Of a DNA stretch of 64,000 bases, positions 31,758 to 40,636 are shown in pieces. Position 1 is the first letter of the stretch, and every line of letters begins with the position of its first letter. The DNA comes from Sinorhizobium numidicum (lineage in GTDB: Bacteria > Pseudomonadota > Alphaproteobacteria > Rhizobiales > Rhizobiaceae). The notes beneath the pieces were generated by a model. That model was not told where the DNA came from. It worked only from the letters and a program-made list of their open reading frames with translations, and did not search any database. The stretch spans positions 1,920,001 to 1,984,000 of the forward strand of contig NZ_CP120368.1 of the NCBI RefSeq assembly GCF_029892045.1, given 5' to 3'. The position numbers and the translations under genes are program-made.

Positions 31758-32705
31758 CTACTTCCCCCCCTCCACCTCTTCCGCCCAGCTCTTAGCGCCG
31801 CTTTCCCCGTTGAGGAAAGGCAGCACGGTTTCGACCAGCCTCGGTGAGACGAAGATATCGTAGTGGGTAAGATCGGGCAGGATCGCCAGGCGGTTCTTCG
31901 ACATGTTCTCCCGCATCCAGCCGGCATCCCTCAGTCCGCCGCCGAGCTTGTGGTAGAAATCGACGATGTGCTCGAGCCGGAACATGTCGTTGTCGCCATA
32001 GACGAGCATCACCGGCATCGTGAGTTTTGCAACCGCGGCCGACGCATCAAAGTCGCGGCGCATCAGCTCGCCCATGGCGTCGAGCAGTTTCGGGAACTCC
32101 GAGACATCCGGCGCAACGGCCGCGTAGGATTTGTACATCGGCGTCTCCTTCATCATTTCGGCCATGCCGGAGCCGACCTGAGCCTGCGCCTGAAGTATTT
32201 CCGGATAGAAGCCGTCCTTGGCGAAGGGCGTGGAGACCAGCGCCAGGCGCCGCACGATCTCAGGCGCCTGCGCCGCCATCTGCGAGGCGACGCCGCCGCC
32301 CATCGAACAGCCGAGCACGTCGACCTGGCTGTAGCCGAGTTCTCTGACGAGCACCGCCATGTCGGCGCCCATCGCGGCGAGATCGATCGGACGGTCGCCG
32401 AGCGGCGTGCGGCCGTGTCCCTGGAGATCGACGCCGATCACCTGCCGGCTTTCGGCCAGTTTCGTCAGATTCGGCCCGAACATCTCGATGATCCCGAGCC
32501 CGCCATGGAGCAACAGCAGCGGCTCGCCTTCGCCATGGATCTGGTAGTAATAGTTGATGCCATTGACGGCGAGATGGCCGCTCTTCTTGGGGGCGTGCGT
32601 GGTCTGCTCGGCCAATGGTTTTGCGGTCCCCTCTGCTGCGCTTGTGGCAGGCACGCACGCAATGCTCATAGCAGTAACAAGCGGGATCAGAATCATCTTC
32701 AGCAT
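31758..32705 (-). CDS. Exported alpha/beta hydrolase
   Basis: The 315-residue protein starts with a signal peptide (MLKMILIPLVTAMSIACVPATSAAEG). Its cysteine lies in a weak lipobox, so either soluble export or lipidation is possible. The hydrolase core has the oxyanion HGGLG segment, the nucleophile elbow GCSMGGG (Ser of SMGG), the acid region VYGDNDMF and the catalytic His in LTHYD. ATG 32705 has an AGGAGG site at 7-nt spacing. Substrate is unknown; homologues are called esterases or haloperoxidase-like. It diverges from the acidic hypothetical gene at 32949. Confidence 0.88.
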   Translation of the reverse strand: MLKMILIPLVTAMSIACVPATSAAEGTAKPLAEQTTHAPKKSGHLAVNGINYYYQIHGEGEPLLLLHGGLGIIEMFGPNLTKLAESRQVIGVDLQGHGRTPLGDRPIDLAAMGADMAVLVRELGYSQVDVLGCSMGGGVASQMAAQAPEIVRRLALVSTPFAKDGFYPEILQAQAQVGSGMAEMMKETPMYKSYAAVAPDVSEFPKLLDAMGELMRRDFDASAAVAKLTMPVMLVYGDNDMFRLEHIVDFYHKLGGGLRDAGWMRENMSKNRLAILPDLTHYDIFVSPRLVETVLPFLNGESGAKSWAEEVEGGK

Positions 32706-32948
32706 GTCTCGTCCTCCTTTGGAGCGCCCGCCGTCGGCGAGGTCTGGCGCGTTCATGCCTCAAGGACGGCAAGCGAGGCGGCGCGCCGACAGCGCGGCGG
32801 AAATTTTCCGGCCAAGCCGCGCGAGCCCGTCAAAAGCTAGGATTTACATAAAATCGGAGCACGAGATTTCACGCGGCGGCAAGCGGAGTCTGGCACAGAA
32901 GAAGGCTTGTCGAGAGAAGCCGCGCGGCGCGCAGGGAGGCGAAACGTC

Positions 32949-33329
32949 GTGACTCAGGTCGTTACCATCTCCGCGACGACGGCGGCTTGCGCCATGGAAG
33001 CCGTGAAGCCGTCCGCCCGCGTGCGCGGCGACGGCCCGGCCGACGAGGCGATCACACTGCTTTCGATTCGCCGGCAGGATGGGTCCGCGGCCGCTGCATC
33101 CGCTCCTAAAATCAAGAGCGCCCTGCCCTTGGGCTTGATGCTGATCAGCGCCGAGGACCGCCCCCCGCAGGAGACGGAGACCGAGGCACTGCGTCGGTAC
33201 CGTGAACATCTGCAGGACGAGGAAAGCGGCGAACAACGAGACAGCCGGCAGGAGGAAACTGCCGGCGACCGGGACGAAGACGCAGACGAGATCGTCGCCA
33301 TGCTCGACCAATTCATTCAAAGGGCATGA
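32949..33329 (+). CDS. Uncharacterised 126-aa protein with charged C-terminus
   Basis: A GTG at 32949 is preceded by GGGAGG at 9-nt spacing and opens a 126-residue frame whose third codon positions are strongly G/C, as in neighbouring real genes. The N-terminal half is Ala/Val-rich. The C-terminal half (ETEALRRYREHLQDEE...DEDADEIVAMLDQFIQ) is acidic and probably helical. No known domain is recognised and no signal peptide is clear. A competing frame on the other strand (32844-33320) has poorer codon use. The gene lies between the divergent hydrolase and the convergent copper-chaperone gene. Confidence 0.55.
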   Translation: MTQVVTISATTAACAMEAVKPSARVRGDGPADEAITLLSIRRQDGSAAAASAPKIKSALPLGLMLISAEDRPPQETETEALRRYREHLQDEESGEQRDSRQEETAGDRDEDADEIVAMLDQFIQRA

Positions 33330-33395
33330 GCAAGCCGGTGGAGCGGGATGGTAAAGCGATCCCGTTCCGATGCAATAGCGGCGAAGTCGCGGATC

Positions 33396-34379
33396 TTAAT
33401 TGTGCTTGTGCACGCCTGACGCGCCGCTGGCGGCGGTGACCGGCAGCACATATTCGACCCGTCCGGCTTTTTCGAAGATGAGCGTCACCGGCACGGTTTC
33501 ACTTTCGGCAAAAGGCTTTTTCACCTCCATGAACATCAGGTGCAGGCTGCCGCTCGTGAGTTCGACCGTCCCGCCTGCCGGTATCACGACGCCGTCGAGC
33601 TTGCGCATCTTCATGACGTCGTTTTCCATCGTCATCTCATGCAGCTCGACCCGACCCGCGGCCTGGGCTTCGACAGCAAGCAGCCGATCGTCGCTGCTGC
33701 CGGCGTTCTTCACGACAAAGCCGCCGCTGCCGACCTTGGCGCCCGGCAGCATCGCCTTGATCGCGCCGGCGGAGATTTCGAGATCACCTGCGTTGACTGG
33801 ACCACCGGCTATTTGGTCGGCGTGCTTTCCACCGTGGCTGCCATGCACATTGCCGCCGCTTGCGAGCGTGACGGTCACGGTCGGTGCGGGCCTTTCGAGG
33901 TCGTGAGCGCTCTGGCCTTCGGCCGGCAGCTGATCCCAGACGACACTGCCTTCGCTGCCGCACAGCTGCGTCGTCGGGAAGGCGAGCACGGTCTCCTTAG
34001 CGAAGCCCGAGAGCTTTCCGCGCACGGCGAAGGTGTCGTAGTGTTCGTCCGGCAGATTGCCGCCTTTCCAGCGGATTTCAACAGGACCGGACGAGACGTT
34101 GGTTCCGTGGTCGTCATAGGTCTTTTCGTAATCGCCCTTGATGATTTCGAGTTCCCAGCCGGGCTTCGGCTGCGGCTTGGCAAAGACGAAGCCCTCCGGC
34201 AGCGTCACCTGCACTTCCGTGGTCGGCCTGCCGTCGCAGCCATGCGGGATCTGCAGAACCGCCTTGAAGGTCGTCTCTGCCGGAGCGCTGTCGGTTTCAA
34301 ATGTGGCATGCGCATGCGCAATGGCGACAGCGGAAAGCGCGAGGCCGGCGGTGAGGAATGTAAGTCTGGTCTTGGTCAT
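33396..34379 (-). CDS. DUF1775 (YcnI-like) - PCu(A)C copper chaperone fusion, exported
   Basis: The 327-residue protein has a signal peptide (TRLTFLTAGLALSAVAIAHA) followed directly by the HATFE start of a DUF1775/YcnI domain, where the mature N-terminal His binds copper. The domain continues with GCDGRPTTEVQVTLPEGF, PGWELEI and DEHYDTF. After a His/Gly linker (NVHGSHGGKHADQ) comes a PCu(A)C domain with its copper motif HEMTMENDVMKMRKL and then HLMFME. Such proteins deliver Cu(I) to cytochrome oxidase CuA sites in the periplasm. The fusion joins two copper-handling domains in one chain. ATG 34379 has GGAGA upstream. It is likely co-transcribed with the DUF2946-like gene upstream. Confidence 0.9.
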   Translation of the reverse strand: MTKTRLTFLTAGLALSAVAIAHAHATFETDSAPAETTFKAVLQIPHGCDGRPTTEVQVTLPEGFVFAKPQPKPGWELEIIKGDYEKTYDDHGTNVSSGPVEIRWKGGNLPDEHYDTFAVRGKLSGFAKETVLAFPTTQLCGSEGSVVWDQLPAEGQSAHDLERPAPTVTVTLASGGNVHGSHGGKHADQIAGGPVNAGDLEISAGAIKAMLPGAKVGSGGFVVKNAGSSDDRLLAVEAQAAGRVELHEMTMENDVMKMRKLDGVVIPAGGTVELTSGSLHLMFMEVKKPFAESETVPVTLIFEKAGRVEYVLPVTAASGASGVHKHN

Positions 34380-34472
34380 ATCGTAATCTCCGGACCACGT
34401 GCGCTCGGACCTCCGGCTTTTCGTGGTCAACGCCGCTTCGGCGGCAGATGCAAATGGAATGAATCGGGAGAG

Positions 34473-34862
34473 TTACGACAGCCGTGGGGGACCGCGCGAG
34501 GGCGGCAGCAGGCGCAAGGGCGCAAGCGTTGCCGCGGCCTCTTCGATCGGCGCCTGCGCAAGCCAGTTGCCATTCTCGGCCGGCTCGCTTTCTTCGGGCG
34601 GCATAGGCAGGAGTACCGATCCGGCGAGCCGGCAGGCTTCGCAGACCCGGGGGCCCGAAGAAGGCTTGTCGTGGTCATGGTCGACGCCTTGAGCGCCGAA
34701 ACAGATGTCCGCGAAGGTGCCGTCGGGCAGAAGATAGTCGGCGGCGATTGCCCGGCTCGGCCCTTTCGCGAGCGCCGGTTTGTGCGCGAAAGACAGGAAT
34801 ACGAGTGCGAAGGCTGCGAGTAGCCGCACCGCAATCCGCCATGTTTGCCTGCGCCCTGTCAT
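34473..34862 (-). CDS. DUF2946-like exported protein, copper-associated
   Basis: The 129-residue product begins with a twin-basic signal-like N-terminus (RIAVRLLAAFALVFLSFAHKPALA). It continues with FADICFGAQGVDHDHDKPSSGPRVCEACRLAGSVLLP, a His/Asp-rich segment followed by CxxC. That pattern resembles DUF2946 proteins often found beside copper genes. ATG 34862 has a GAGG site. It lies about 93 nt upstream of the DUF1775-PCu(A)C gene on the same strand, which suggests a joint role in periplasmic copper binding. The exact function is unknown. Confidence 0.65.
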   Translation of the reverse strand: MTGRRQTWRIAVRLLAAFALVFLSFAHKPALAKGPSRAIAADYLLPDGTFADICFGAQGVDHDHDKPSSGPRVCEACRLAGSVLLPMPPEESEPAENGNWLAQAPIEEAAATLAPLRLLPPSRGPPRLS

Positions 34863-34992
34863 CGTCGCCTCGTTGTCGGACCTTTCGTTATCTGCAACCG
34901 GCAGGAATTGCAAAGGCAGAATTGCCGCACGCGCCGGATTTCGAATGATGAAGCCGTGGCGACAAAAATTTGTTCGGTCGCGACATAGGCTC

Positions 34993-35021
34993 TTGCCAAA
35001 TTCCGGCCTTGGTCGTTATCT
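34993..35021 (+). promoter_or_regulatory. gcvTHP promoter
   Basis: TTGCCA (34993-34998) and TTATCT (35016-35021) have a 17-nt spacer. The predicted start near 35028 lies just before the glycine riboswitch, so the riboswitch would be at the 5' end of the operon mRNA. Confidence 0.55.
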
Positions 35022-35036
35022 GGAGACGATCTTGTT

Positions 35037-35188
35037 GGGAGAAGCCGGTTCAATCCGGTGCCGAAGGAGCAACCGCCCCGGAAACTCTCAGGCCAAAGGA
35101 CCAGCAAGGTGCCGGTAGGACTCTGGAGAGAAGCGGTTTCGCTCGCCGAAGGGATAACAATCTCAGGCAAAGGGACAGAGGGGGCTCG
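35037..35188 (+). promoter_or_regulatory. Tandem glycine riboswitch
   Basis: Two aptamers lie in series. The first runs from GGGAGAAGCCGG to AGGCCAAAGGACCAGC (about 35037-35105). The second runs from CTCTGGAGAGAAGCGG to CAGGCAAAGGGACAGAGG (about 35121-35183). Each has the GGAGA start, the CCGAAG core element and the conserved TCAGGC(C)AAAGGAC 3' part. Tandem aptamers of this type sense glycine and turn on glycine cleavage. The expression platform probably lies in the 60 nt before the gcvT start, where a CGGCG/CGCCG hairpin is visible. Confidence 0.95.
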
Positions 35189-35254
35189 AATTTGTCGGCG
35201 CTTTGACGCCGGTAGTGTGAGCCGGCGCGCGAGCGCCAGACCTGGAGGCCGGAC

Positions 35255-36394
35255 TTGGAAGGTATTTCCCATTTGAAGCATACGCCGCTGCATGCGCTGC
35301 ACCTTTCGCTCGGTGCGCGGATGGTGCCCTTCGCCGGCTATGAGATGCCGGTGCAATACCTTGAGGGCGTGCTGAAGGAGCACCTGCACACCCGCGCCGC
35401 CGCCGGCCTTTTCGATGTCTCCCATATGGGCCAGATTATCATCCGCCCGAAGTCCGGCCGCATCGAGGACGCCGCTCTGGCGCTCGAAAAGCTCGTGCCG
35501 GTCGATGTCCTCGGCCTTGCCGAAGGTCGCCAGCGCTACGGGCTGTTCACCAATGCCGAGGGCGGAATCCTCGACGATTTGATGATCACCAACCGTCGCG
35601 ATCATCTCTTCCTCGTCGTTAACGCCGCCTGCAAGGACGCCGATTTCGAGCATCTCAAAAACGGCCTCGGCGGCACCTGCGAGGTGACGATGCTCGATGA
35701 CCGCGCGCTGATCGCGCTTCAGGGCCCCCGCGCGGAACCCGTCCTTTGCGAGCTCTGGGCGGACGTTGCCGGAATGCGCTTCATGGACGTCGCGGAAGCC
35801 GATCTTCACGATGTCGCCTGCATCATTTCACGCTCCGGATACACTGGCGAGGACGGTTTCGAGATTTCGATTCCGGTTGGTTCGGCCGCCGATGTGACGC
35901 AGCGCCTGCTCGAACATCCAGATGTGATGCCGGTCGGTCTCGGTGCGCGCGATTCGCTTCGCCTCGAGGCCGGTCTGTGTCTTTACGGAAATGACATCGA
36001 CACCGGCACGACGCCGGTGGAGGCGGCGCTTGAATGGGCGATCCAGAAGAGCCGACGCGCCGGTGGCGAGAGGGCGGGCGGCTTCCCCGGTGCCGATCGC
36101 ATCCTTGCGGAGTTCACTGACGGTACGAGCCGCCGTCGTGTCGGCCTAAGGCCGGACGGCCGCGCGCCGGTTCGTGGTGGCGCCAAGCTTTTTGTCGACG
36201 CGGAAGGCAAGGCGCCGGCCGGCGCCGTCACCTCGGGCGGCTTCGGCCCGAGCGTCGATGGCCCGATCGCCATGGGCTATGTCGACGCCGCTCATACGGA
36301 GAACGGCACCAAGCTTTTTGCGGAGGTGCGCGGAAAATACCTGCCGGTCACGGTTTCCGCCCTGCCCTTCGTCAAACAAACCTACAAACGCTGA
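35255..36394 (+). CDS. gcvT: Glycine cleavage system T protein (TTG start)
   Basis: GcvT takes the aminomethyl group from the H-protein lipoyl arm and gives methylene-THF and ammonia. The 379-residue sequence shows [28 protein letters not shown], the catalytic-region VSHMGQI and the [15 protein letters not shown] folate-site block. The start is TTG 35255, supported by a GGAGG site 6 nt upstream and by alignment with the usual N-terminus; no ATG fits. It is the first gene of gcvTHP and lies directly behind the glycine riboswitch. Confidence 0.96.
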   Translation: MEGISHLKHTPLHALHLSLGARMVPFAGYEMPVQYLEGVLKEHLHTRAAAGLFDVSHMGQIIIRPKSGRIEDAALALEKLVPVDVLGLAEGRQRYGLFTNAEGGILDDLMITNRRDHLFLVVNAACKDADFEHLKNGLGGTCEVTMLDDRALIALQGPRAEPVLCELWADVAGMRFMDVAEADLHDVACIISRSGYTGEDGFEISIPVGSAADVTQRLLEHPDVMPVGLGARDSLRLEAGLCLYGNDIDTGTTPVEAALEWAIQKSRRAGGERAGGFPGADRILAEFTDGTSRRRVGLRPDGRAPVRGGAKLFVDAEGKAPAGAVTSGGFGPSVDGPIAMGYVDAAHTENGTKLFAEVRGKYLPVTVSALPFVKQTYKR

Positions 36395-36410
36395 TCAGGA
36401 GAGAGCGCGC

Positions 36411-36773
36411 ATGCTGAAATTCACCGAGGAACACGAGTGGCTGAAGATCGAGGGCGACGTCGCGACCGTCGGCATCACCGAACACGCGGCCGGGCAGCTC
36501 GGCGATCTCGTCTTCGTGGAACTGCCGGAAACGGGCGCCAGCTTCTCCAAGGGAGATTCGGCCGCGACCGTCGAATCCGTCAAGGCAGCTTCCGACGTCT
36601 ATTGTCCACTCGATGGCGAGATCATCGAGATCAATCAGGCGATTGTCGACGATCCCGCGCTCGTCAACAGCGACCCGCAGGGAGCGGCCTGGTTCTTCAA
36701 ACTGAAACTCGCGGATCCGAGCGCCGCCAACGCCCTGCTCGATGAAGCGGCCTATAAGGAGCTCGTCGCCTGA
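36411..36773 (+). CDS. gcvH: Glycine cleavage system H protein
   Basis: The lipoyl-carrying H protein shuttles the aminomethyl intermediate between P, T and L proteins. The 120-residue product has the usual length, the hybrid-barrel fold sequence [39 protein letters not shown], and the lipoylation lysine in [17 protein letters not shown] 36411 has AGGAGA upstream. Its stop codon overlaps the gcvP start (TGATG), which indicates translational coupling. Confidence 0.97.
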   Translation: MLKFTEEHEWLKIEGDVATVGITEHAAGQLGDLVFVELPETGASFSKGDSAATVESVKAASDVYCPLDGEIIEINQAIVDDPALVNSDPQGAAWFFKLKLADPSAANALLDEAAYKELVA

Positions 36774-39637
36774 TGAGCATGCCCAAGGACTTCACCTTTA
36801 CCGATTACAAGCCTTATGATTTCGCCAATCGGCGCCACATCGGCCCCTCACCTGTCGAAATGGAAGACATGCTGAAGGTCCTCGGCTATCCGAGCCTCGA
36901 CGCCTTCATCGACGACACCGTTCCTCCGTCGATCCGCCAGAAGACGCCGCTCGTCTGGGGCACGCCGATGACGGAGCGGGAGGCGCTCGACAAGCTGCGC
37001 GAGACGGCGAACCGTAACCAGAAGCTCGTTTCACTGATTGGTCAAGGTTACTACGGCACGATCACGCCGCCCGTCATCCAACGCAACATCCTTGAAAATC
37101 CGGCTTGGTATACGGCCTATACCCCCTATCAACCGGAAATCAGCCAGGGCCGTCTCGAAGCGCTGCTCAATTATCAGACGATGGTCTGCGATCTAACCGG
37201 GCTCGATATTGCGAATGCTTCGCTGCTCGATGAAGCGACGGCGGCTGCGGAAGCGATGGCCATGGCCGAGCGCGTCGCCAAATCCAAGGCGAAAAGGTTC
37301 TTCGTCGATGAAAACTGCCATCCGCAGACGATCGCATTGCTCAAGACCCGGGCAGCGCCGCTCGGCTGGCAGGTCCTCGTCGGCGACCCCTTCACGCGGC
37401 TTGATGCCGCCGAGGTTTTCGGTGCCATCTTCCAGTACCCGGGCACTTACGGGCATGTACATGACTTCACGGCGCTGATCGCCAAACTGCATGAACATGG
37501 CGCGATCGCCGCCGTCGCCGCGGATCCCTTGGCCCTCGCGCTCCTCAAGTCTCCTGGCGAAATGGGGGCGGATATCGCCGTCGGCTCGACCCAGCGTTTC
37601 GGCGTGCCGGTCGGCTATGGCGGCCCGCATGCCGCCTATATGGCCGTCAAGGACGCCTATAAACGCTCCATGCCGGGCCGGCTCGTCGGCGTCTCCGTCG
37701 ATTCGCGCGGCAACCGCGCCTACCGCCTGTCGCTACAGACGCGCGAGCAGCATATCCGCCGCGAGAAGGCGACGTCGAACATCTGCACTGCCCAGGTGCT
37801 GCTTGCGGTGATGGCGTCGATGTATGCCGTCTTCCACGGTCCGCAGGGCATCAAGGCCATTGCGCAAAGCGTGCACCAGAAGACGGTGCGTCTTGCCATG
37901 GGGCTCGAAAAACTCGGTTATACCGTAGAACCCGGCGTCTTCTTCGATACGATCACCGTCGAAGTCGGCAAGCTGCAAGGGATCATCTTGAAGACTGCGG
38001 TCGCGGAGGAAGTAAACCTTCGCAAGATCGGTGACACCAGGATCGGCATCAGTCTCGACGAACGCTCGCGGCCGGTCACGCTGGAGGCCGTCTGGCGCGC
38101 CTTCGGCGGCGATTTCAAGGTCGAGGAGTTCGAGCCGGATTATCGCCTGCCGAAGCCGCTGCTGCGCACCAGCGAATATCTGACCCATCCGATCTTTCAC
38201 ATGAACCGCGCCGAAAGCGAGATGACACGCTATATCCGCCGTCTCGCCGACCGCGATCTGGCACTTGATCGTGCGATGATCCCGCTTGGCTCCTGCACGA
38301 TGAAGCTCAATGCAACGGCGGAAATGCTGCCGATCAGTTGGCCCGAATTCTCCGAGATCCATCCCTTCGCGCCGGCGAACCAGGCGCTCGGCTACAAGCA
38401 CATGATCGATGATCTGTCGGAGAAGCTTTGCGCCCTGACCGGCTATGATGCGATCTCCATGCAGCCGAACTCGGGGGCGCAGGGCGAGTATGCCGGTCTG
38501 CTGACGATCCGCGCCTACCACATTGCCAACGGCAACGGTCACCGCGACGTTTGCCTGATTCCGACCTCCGCGCACGGTACCAATCCGGCGTCGGCGCAGA
38601 TGGCCGGCATGAAAGTGGTGGTCGTGAAGGTCAGCGACATCGGCGAGATCGACATGGACGATTTCCGCGCCAAGGCCGAGCAATATGCAGACACTCTTTC
38701 GTGCTGCATGATCACCTACCCGTCGACCCATGGCGTTTTCGAGGAAAACGTCCGCGAAGTCTGTGACATCGTCCACAAGTATGGTGGCCAGGTCTATATG
38801 GACGGCGCGAACATGAACGCCATGGTCGGTCTTGCTCGACCGGGTGATATCGGTTCGGACGTCAGCCACCTCAACCTGCACAAGACGTTCTGCATCCCGC
38901 ATGGCGGCGGCGGTCCCGGCATGGGACCGATCGGCGTCAAGGCGCACCTCGCACCGTTCCTTCCCGGTCATCCGGAAACGGACGAAGAAGATGGTGCGGT
39001 GTCGGCGGCCCCGTTCGGCTCGGCTTCGATCCTGCCGATCTCCTGGAGCTACTGCCTGATGATGGGCGGCGAAGGTCTGACCCAAGCGACCAAGGTCGCG
39101 ATCCTCAATGCCAACTACATCGCTGCTCGGCTCAAGGGCGCCTACGACGTCCTCTACAAGTCGGCAAGGGGCCGCGTTGCGCATGAGTGCATCATCGATA
39201 CGCGTCCGCTCGCCGAGAGCGCCGGGGTGACCGTCGATGATGTCGCCAAGCGTCTGATCGATTGCGGTTTCCACGCCCCCACCATGAGCTGGCCTGTCGC
39301 CGGCACGTTGATGGTCGAACCGACGGAATCCGAAACCAAGGCGGAACTTGACCGCTTCTGCGATGCGATGCTGGCGATCCGCGAGGAAGCCCGCGCCATC
39401 GAGGAAGGCCGAATGGACAAGGTCAACAATCCGCTGAAGAACGCGCCGCACACGGTCGAAGACCTCGTGGGCGATTGGGACCGGCCCTATTCGCGCGAGC
39501 AGGCGTGCTTCCCGCCGGGCGCCTTCCGCGTCGACAAGTACTGGTCGCCGGTCAATCGTGTCGACAATGTCTACGGCGACCGCAATCTCGTCTGCACCTG
39601 CCCGCCGATCGAGAGCTACGCGGAAGCGGCGGAATGA
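36773..39637 (+). CDS. gcvP: Glycine dehydrogenase (decarboxylating), P protein
   Basis: The PLP enzyme decarboxylates glycine and passes the aminomethyl group to GcvH. The 954-residue protein is the long single-chain form, with an N-terminal half from [20 protein letters not shown] and a C-terminal half that holds the PLP lysine in [21 protein letters not shown]. It overlaps gcvH by one base. The operon ends in a bidirectional terminator at 39711-39736. gcvL (lipoamide dehydrogenase) is not here and is presumably shared with another complex. Confidence 0.98.
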   Translation: MSMPKDFTFTDYKPYDFANRRHIGPSPVEMEDMLKVLGYPSLDAFIDDTVPPSIRQKTPLVWGTPMTEREALDKLRETANRNQKLVSLIGQGYYGTITPPVIQRNILENPAWYTAYTPYQPEISQGRLEALLNYQTMVCDLTGLDIANASLLDEATAAAEAMAMAERVAKSKAKRFFVDENCHPQTIALLKTRAAPLGWQVLVGDPFTRLDAAEVFGAIFQYPGTYGHVHDFTALIAKLHEHGAIAAVAADPLALALLKSPGEMGADIAVGSTQRFGVPVGYGGPHAAYMAVKDAYKRSMPGRLVGVSVDSRGNRAYRLSLQTREQHIRREKATSNICTAQVLLAVMASMYAVFHGPQGIKAIAQSVHQKTVRLAMGLEKLGYTVEPGVFFDTITVEVGKLQGIILKTAVAEEVNLRKIGDTRIGISLDERSRPVTLEAVWRAFGGDFKVEEFEPDYRLPKPLLRTSEYLTHPIFHMNRAESEMTRYIRRLADRDLALDRAMIPLGSCTMKLNATAEMLPISWPEFSEIHPFAPANQALGYKHMIDDLSEKLCALTGYDAISMQPNSGAQGEYAGLLTIRAYHIANGNGHRDVCLIPTSAHGTNPASAQMAGMKVVVVKVSDIGEIDMDDFRAKAEQYADTLSCCMITYPSTHGVFEENVREVCDIVHKYGGQVYMDGANMNAMVGLARPGDIGSDVSHLNLHKTFCIPHGGGGPGMGPIGVKAHLAPFLPGHPETDEEDGAVSAAPFGSASILPISWSYCLMMGGEGLTQATKVAILNANYIAARLKGAYDVLYKSARGRVAHECIIDTRPLAESAGVTVDDVAKRLIDCGFHAPTMSWPVAGTLMVEPTESETKAELDRFCDAMLAIREEARAIEEGRMDKVNNPLKNAPHTVEDLVGDWDRPYSREQACFPPGAFRVDKYWSPVNRVDNVYGDRNLVCTCPPIESYAEAAE

Positions 39638-39710
39638 TGTGACGCGGCGGGTATGTGTCTTGCACGCCCCCGCCATTTTCATCTGTCGAAAACAGCTATG
39701 ATAAGAACAA

Positions 39711-39736
39711 AAAAGCCCAGCGAACACCGGGCTTTT
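39711..39736. terminator. Bidirectional terminator between gcvP and sufA
   Basis: AAAAGCCC (39711-39718) and GGGCTTTT (39729-39736) form a perfect 8-bp stem with a 10-nt loop. The stem ends in T on both strands, so it can end transcription of the convergent gcv and suf operons. Confidence 0.85.
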
Positions 39737-39760
39737 GAATTCTAGTCAATGCGCCAGCAG

Positions 39761-40153
39761 TCAGTTCGCGCGAACCATCGCCTCGCCTCGCGCGGCAAGC
39801 GCCGCCAGGTCGGCCGGTTTCAATTCGACCGATTCGCCGCAACCGCAAGCGGATGTCTGGTTCGGGTTGTTGAAGGTGAAGCCCGAGCGGAGCGTCGTGA
39901 CTTCAAAATCCATTTGCGTGCCGAGCAGATAAAGAACGGCTTCGGGCGCAACCCAGACCTTCGCATCTTGATTTTCGACGAGATCGTCCTTGGTGTTGGG
40001 CTCGGTCACAAGATCGATCGCATATTCCATGCCGGCGCAGCCGCCCTTCTTGATGCTGACGCGAATGCCTTTGGCATCCCCTCCGGCATTCTCAACGATC
40101 GACCGCACACGGGCGGCGGCGGCGTCGGTCAGGCTCATTATGGCAAAGCCCAT
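39761..40153 (-). CDS. sufA: A-type Fe-S carrier protein SufA/IscA
   Basis: A-type carriers pass assembled Fe-S clusters to target proteins. The 130-residue product has the three conserved cysteines of the family: one in IKKGGCAGMEY and two in SACGCGESV. I chose ATG 40153 with AAGGAG nine nt upstream; ATG 40162 lies right next to that site. It is the last gene of the suf operon, about 90 nt after the SufT-like gene, and ends at a shared terminator. Confidence 0.93.
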   Translation of the reverse strand: MGFAIMSLTDAAAARVRSIVENAGGDAKGIRVSIKKGGCAGMEYAIDLVTEPNTKDDLVENQDAKVWVAPEAVLYLLGTQMDFEVTTLRSGFTFNNPNQTSACGCGESVELKPADLAALAARGEAMVRAN

Positions 40154-40245
40154 CAGCTTCATCTCCTTGACGTCGCCGGGTTAAAGGCCCGGCGCTTCTA
40201 GAATCTAATGTAATGCCGGCATGTTAACGGATCAATATCGCCGCG

Positions 40246-40626
40246 TCAGTACCAGCCAAGCGCGACCTGCGCTTCTTCCGACATGCGGTCCGGCGTCCAC
40301 GGCGGATCGAACGTCATGGTGACCTCGACCCCGGAAACACCCTCGACGGCGCCGACGGCGTTCTCGACCCAGCCGGGCATCTCGCCGGCTACCGGGCAAC
40401 CGGGTGCGGTCAGCGTCATGTCGATCTTCACCATTCGGTCGTCTTCGATATCGATCTTGTAGATTAGACCGAGTTCGAAGATATCGGCCGGAATTTCCGG
40501 ATCGTAGACCGTCTTCAGCGCGGCAATGATGTCGTCGCTGAGGCGCGCCAATTCCTCAGCGGGAATGGCCGAGTGCACGATGCCTTCGCGGACATCGACT
40601 TTTTCTTGAGTTCCATCGAGACTCAC
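40246..40626 (-). CDS. sufT: SufT-like Fe-S assembly protein (DUF59/MIP18 family)
   Basis: The 126-residue protein has a DUF59 domain: DDIIAALKTVYDPEIPADIFELGLIYKIDI, then the reactive-cysteine segment LTAPGCPVAGEMPGWVE and FDPPWTPDRMSEEAQVALGWY. Proteins of this type help mature Fe-S enzymes. The start is GTG 40626, set by a GGAGG five nt upstream; no in-frame ATG is better placed. It follows sufS by 10 nt, so it belongs to the same transcript. Confidence 0.88.
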   Translation of the reverse strand: MSLDGTQEKVDVREGIVHSAIPAEELARLSDDIIAALKTVYDPEIPADIFELGLIYKIDIEDDRMVKIDMTLTAPGCPVAGEMPGWVENAVGAVEGVSGVEVTMTFDPPWTPDRMSEEAQVALGWY

Positions 40627-40636
40627 ATCGGCCTCC

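Noticed and set aside
32844..33320. 158-codon minus-strand frame opposite the 126-aa gene
   Set aside because: Its codon bias is weaker, it has Arg-rich shadow composition and the plus-strand frame has a better ribosome site.
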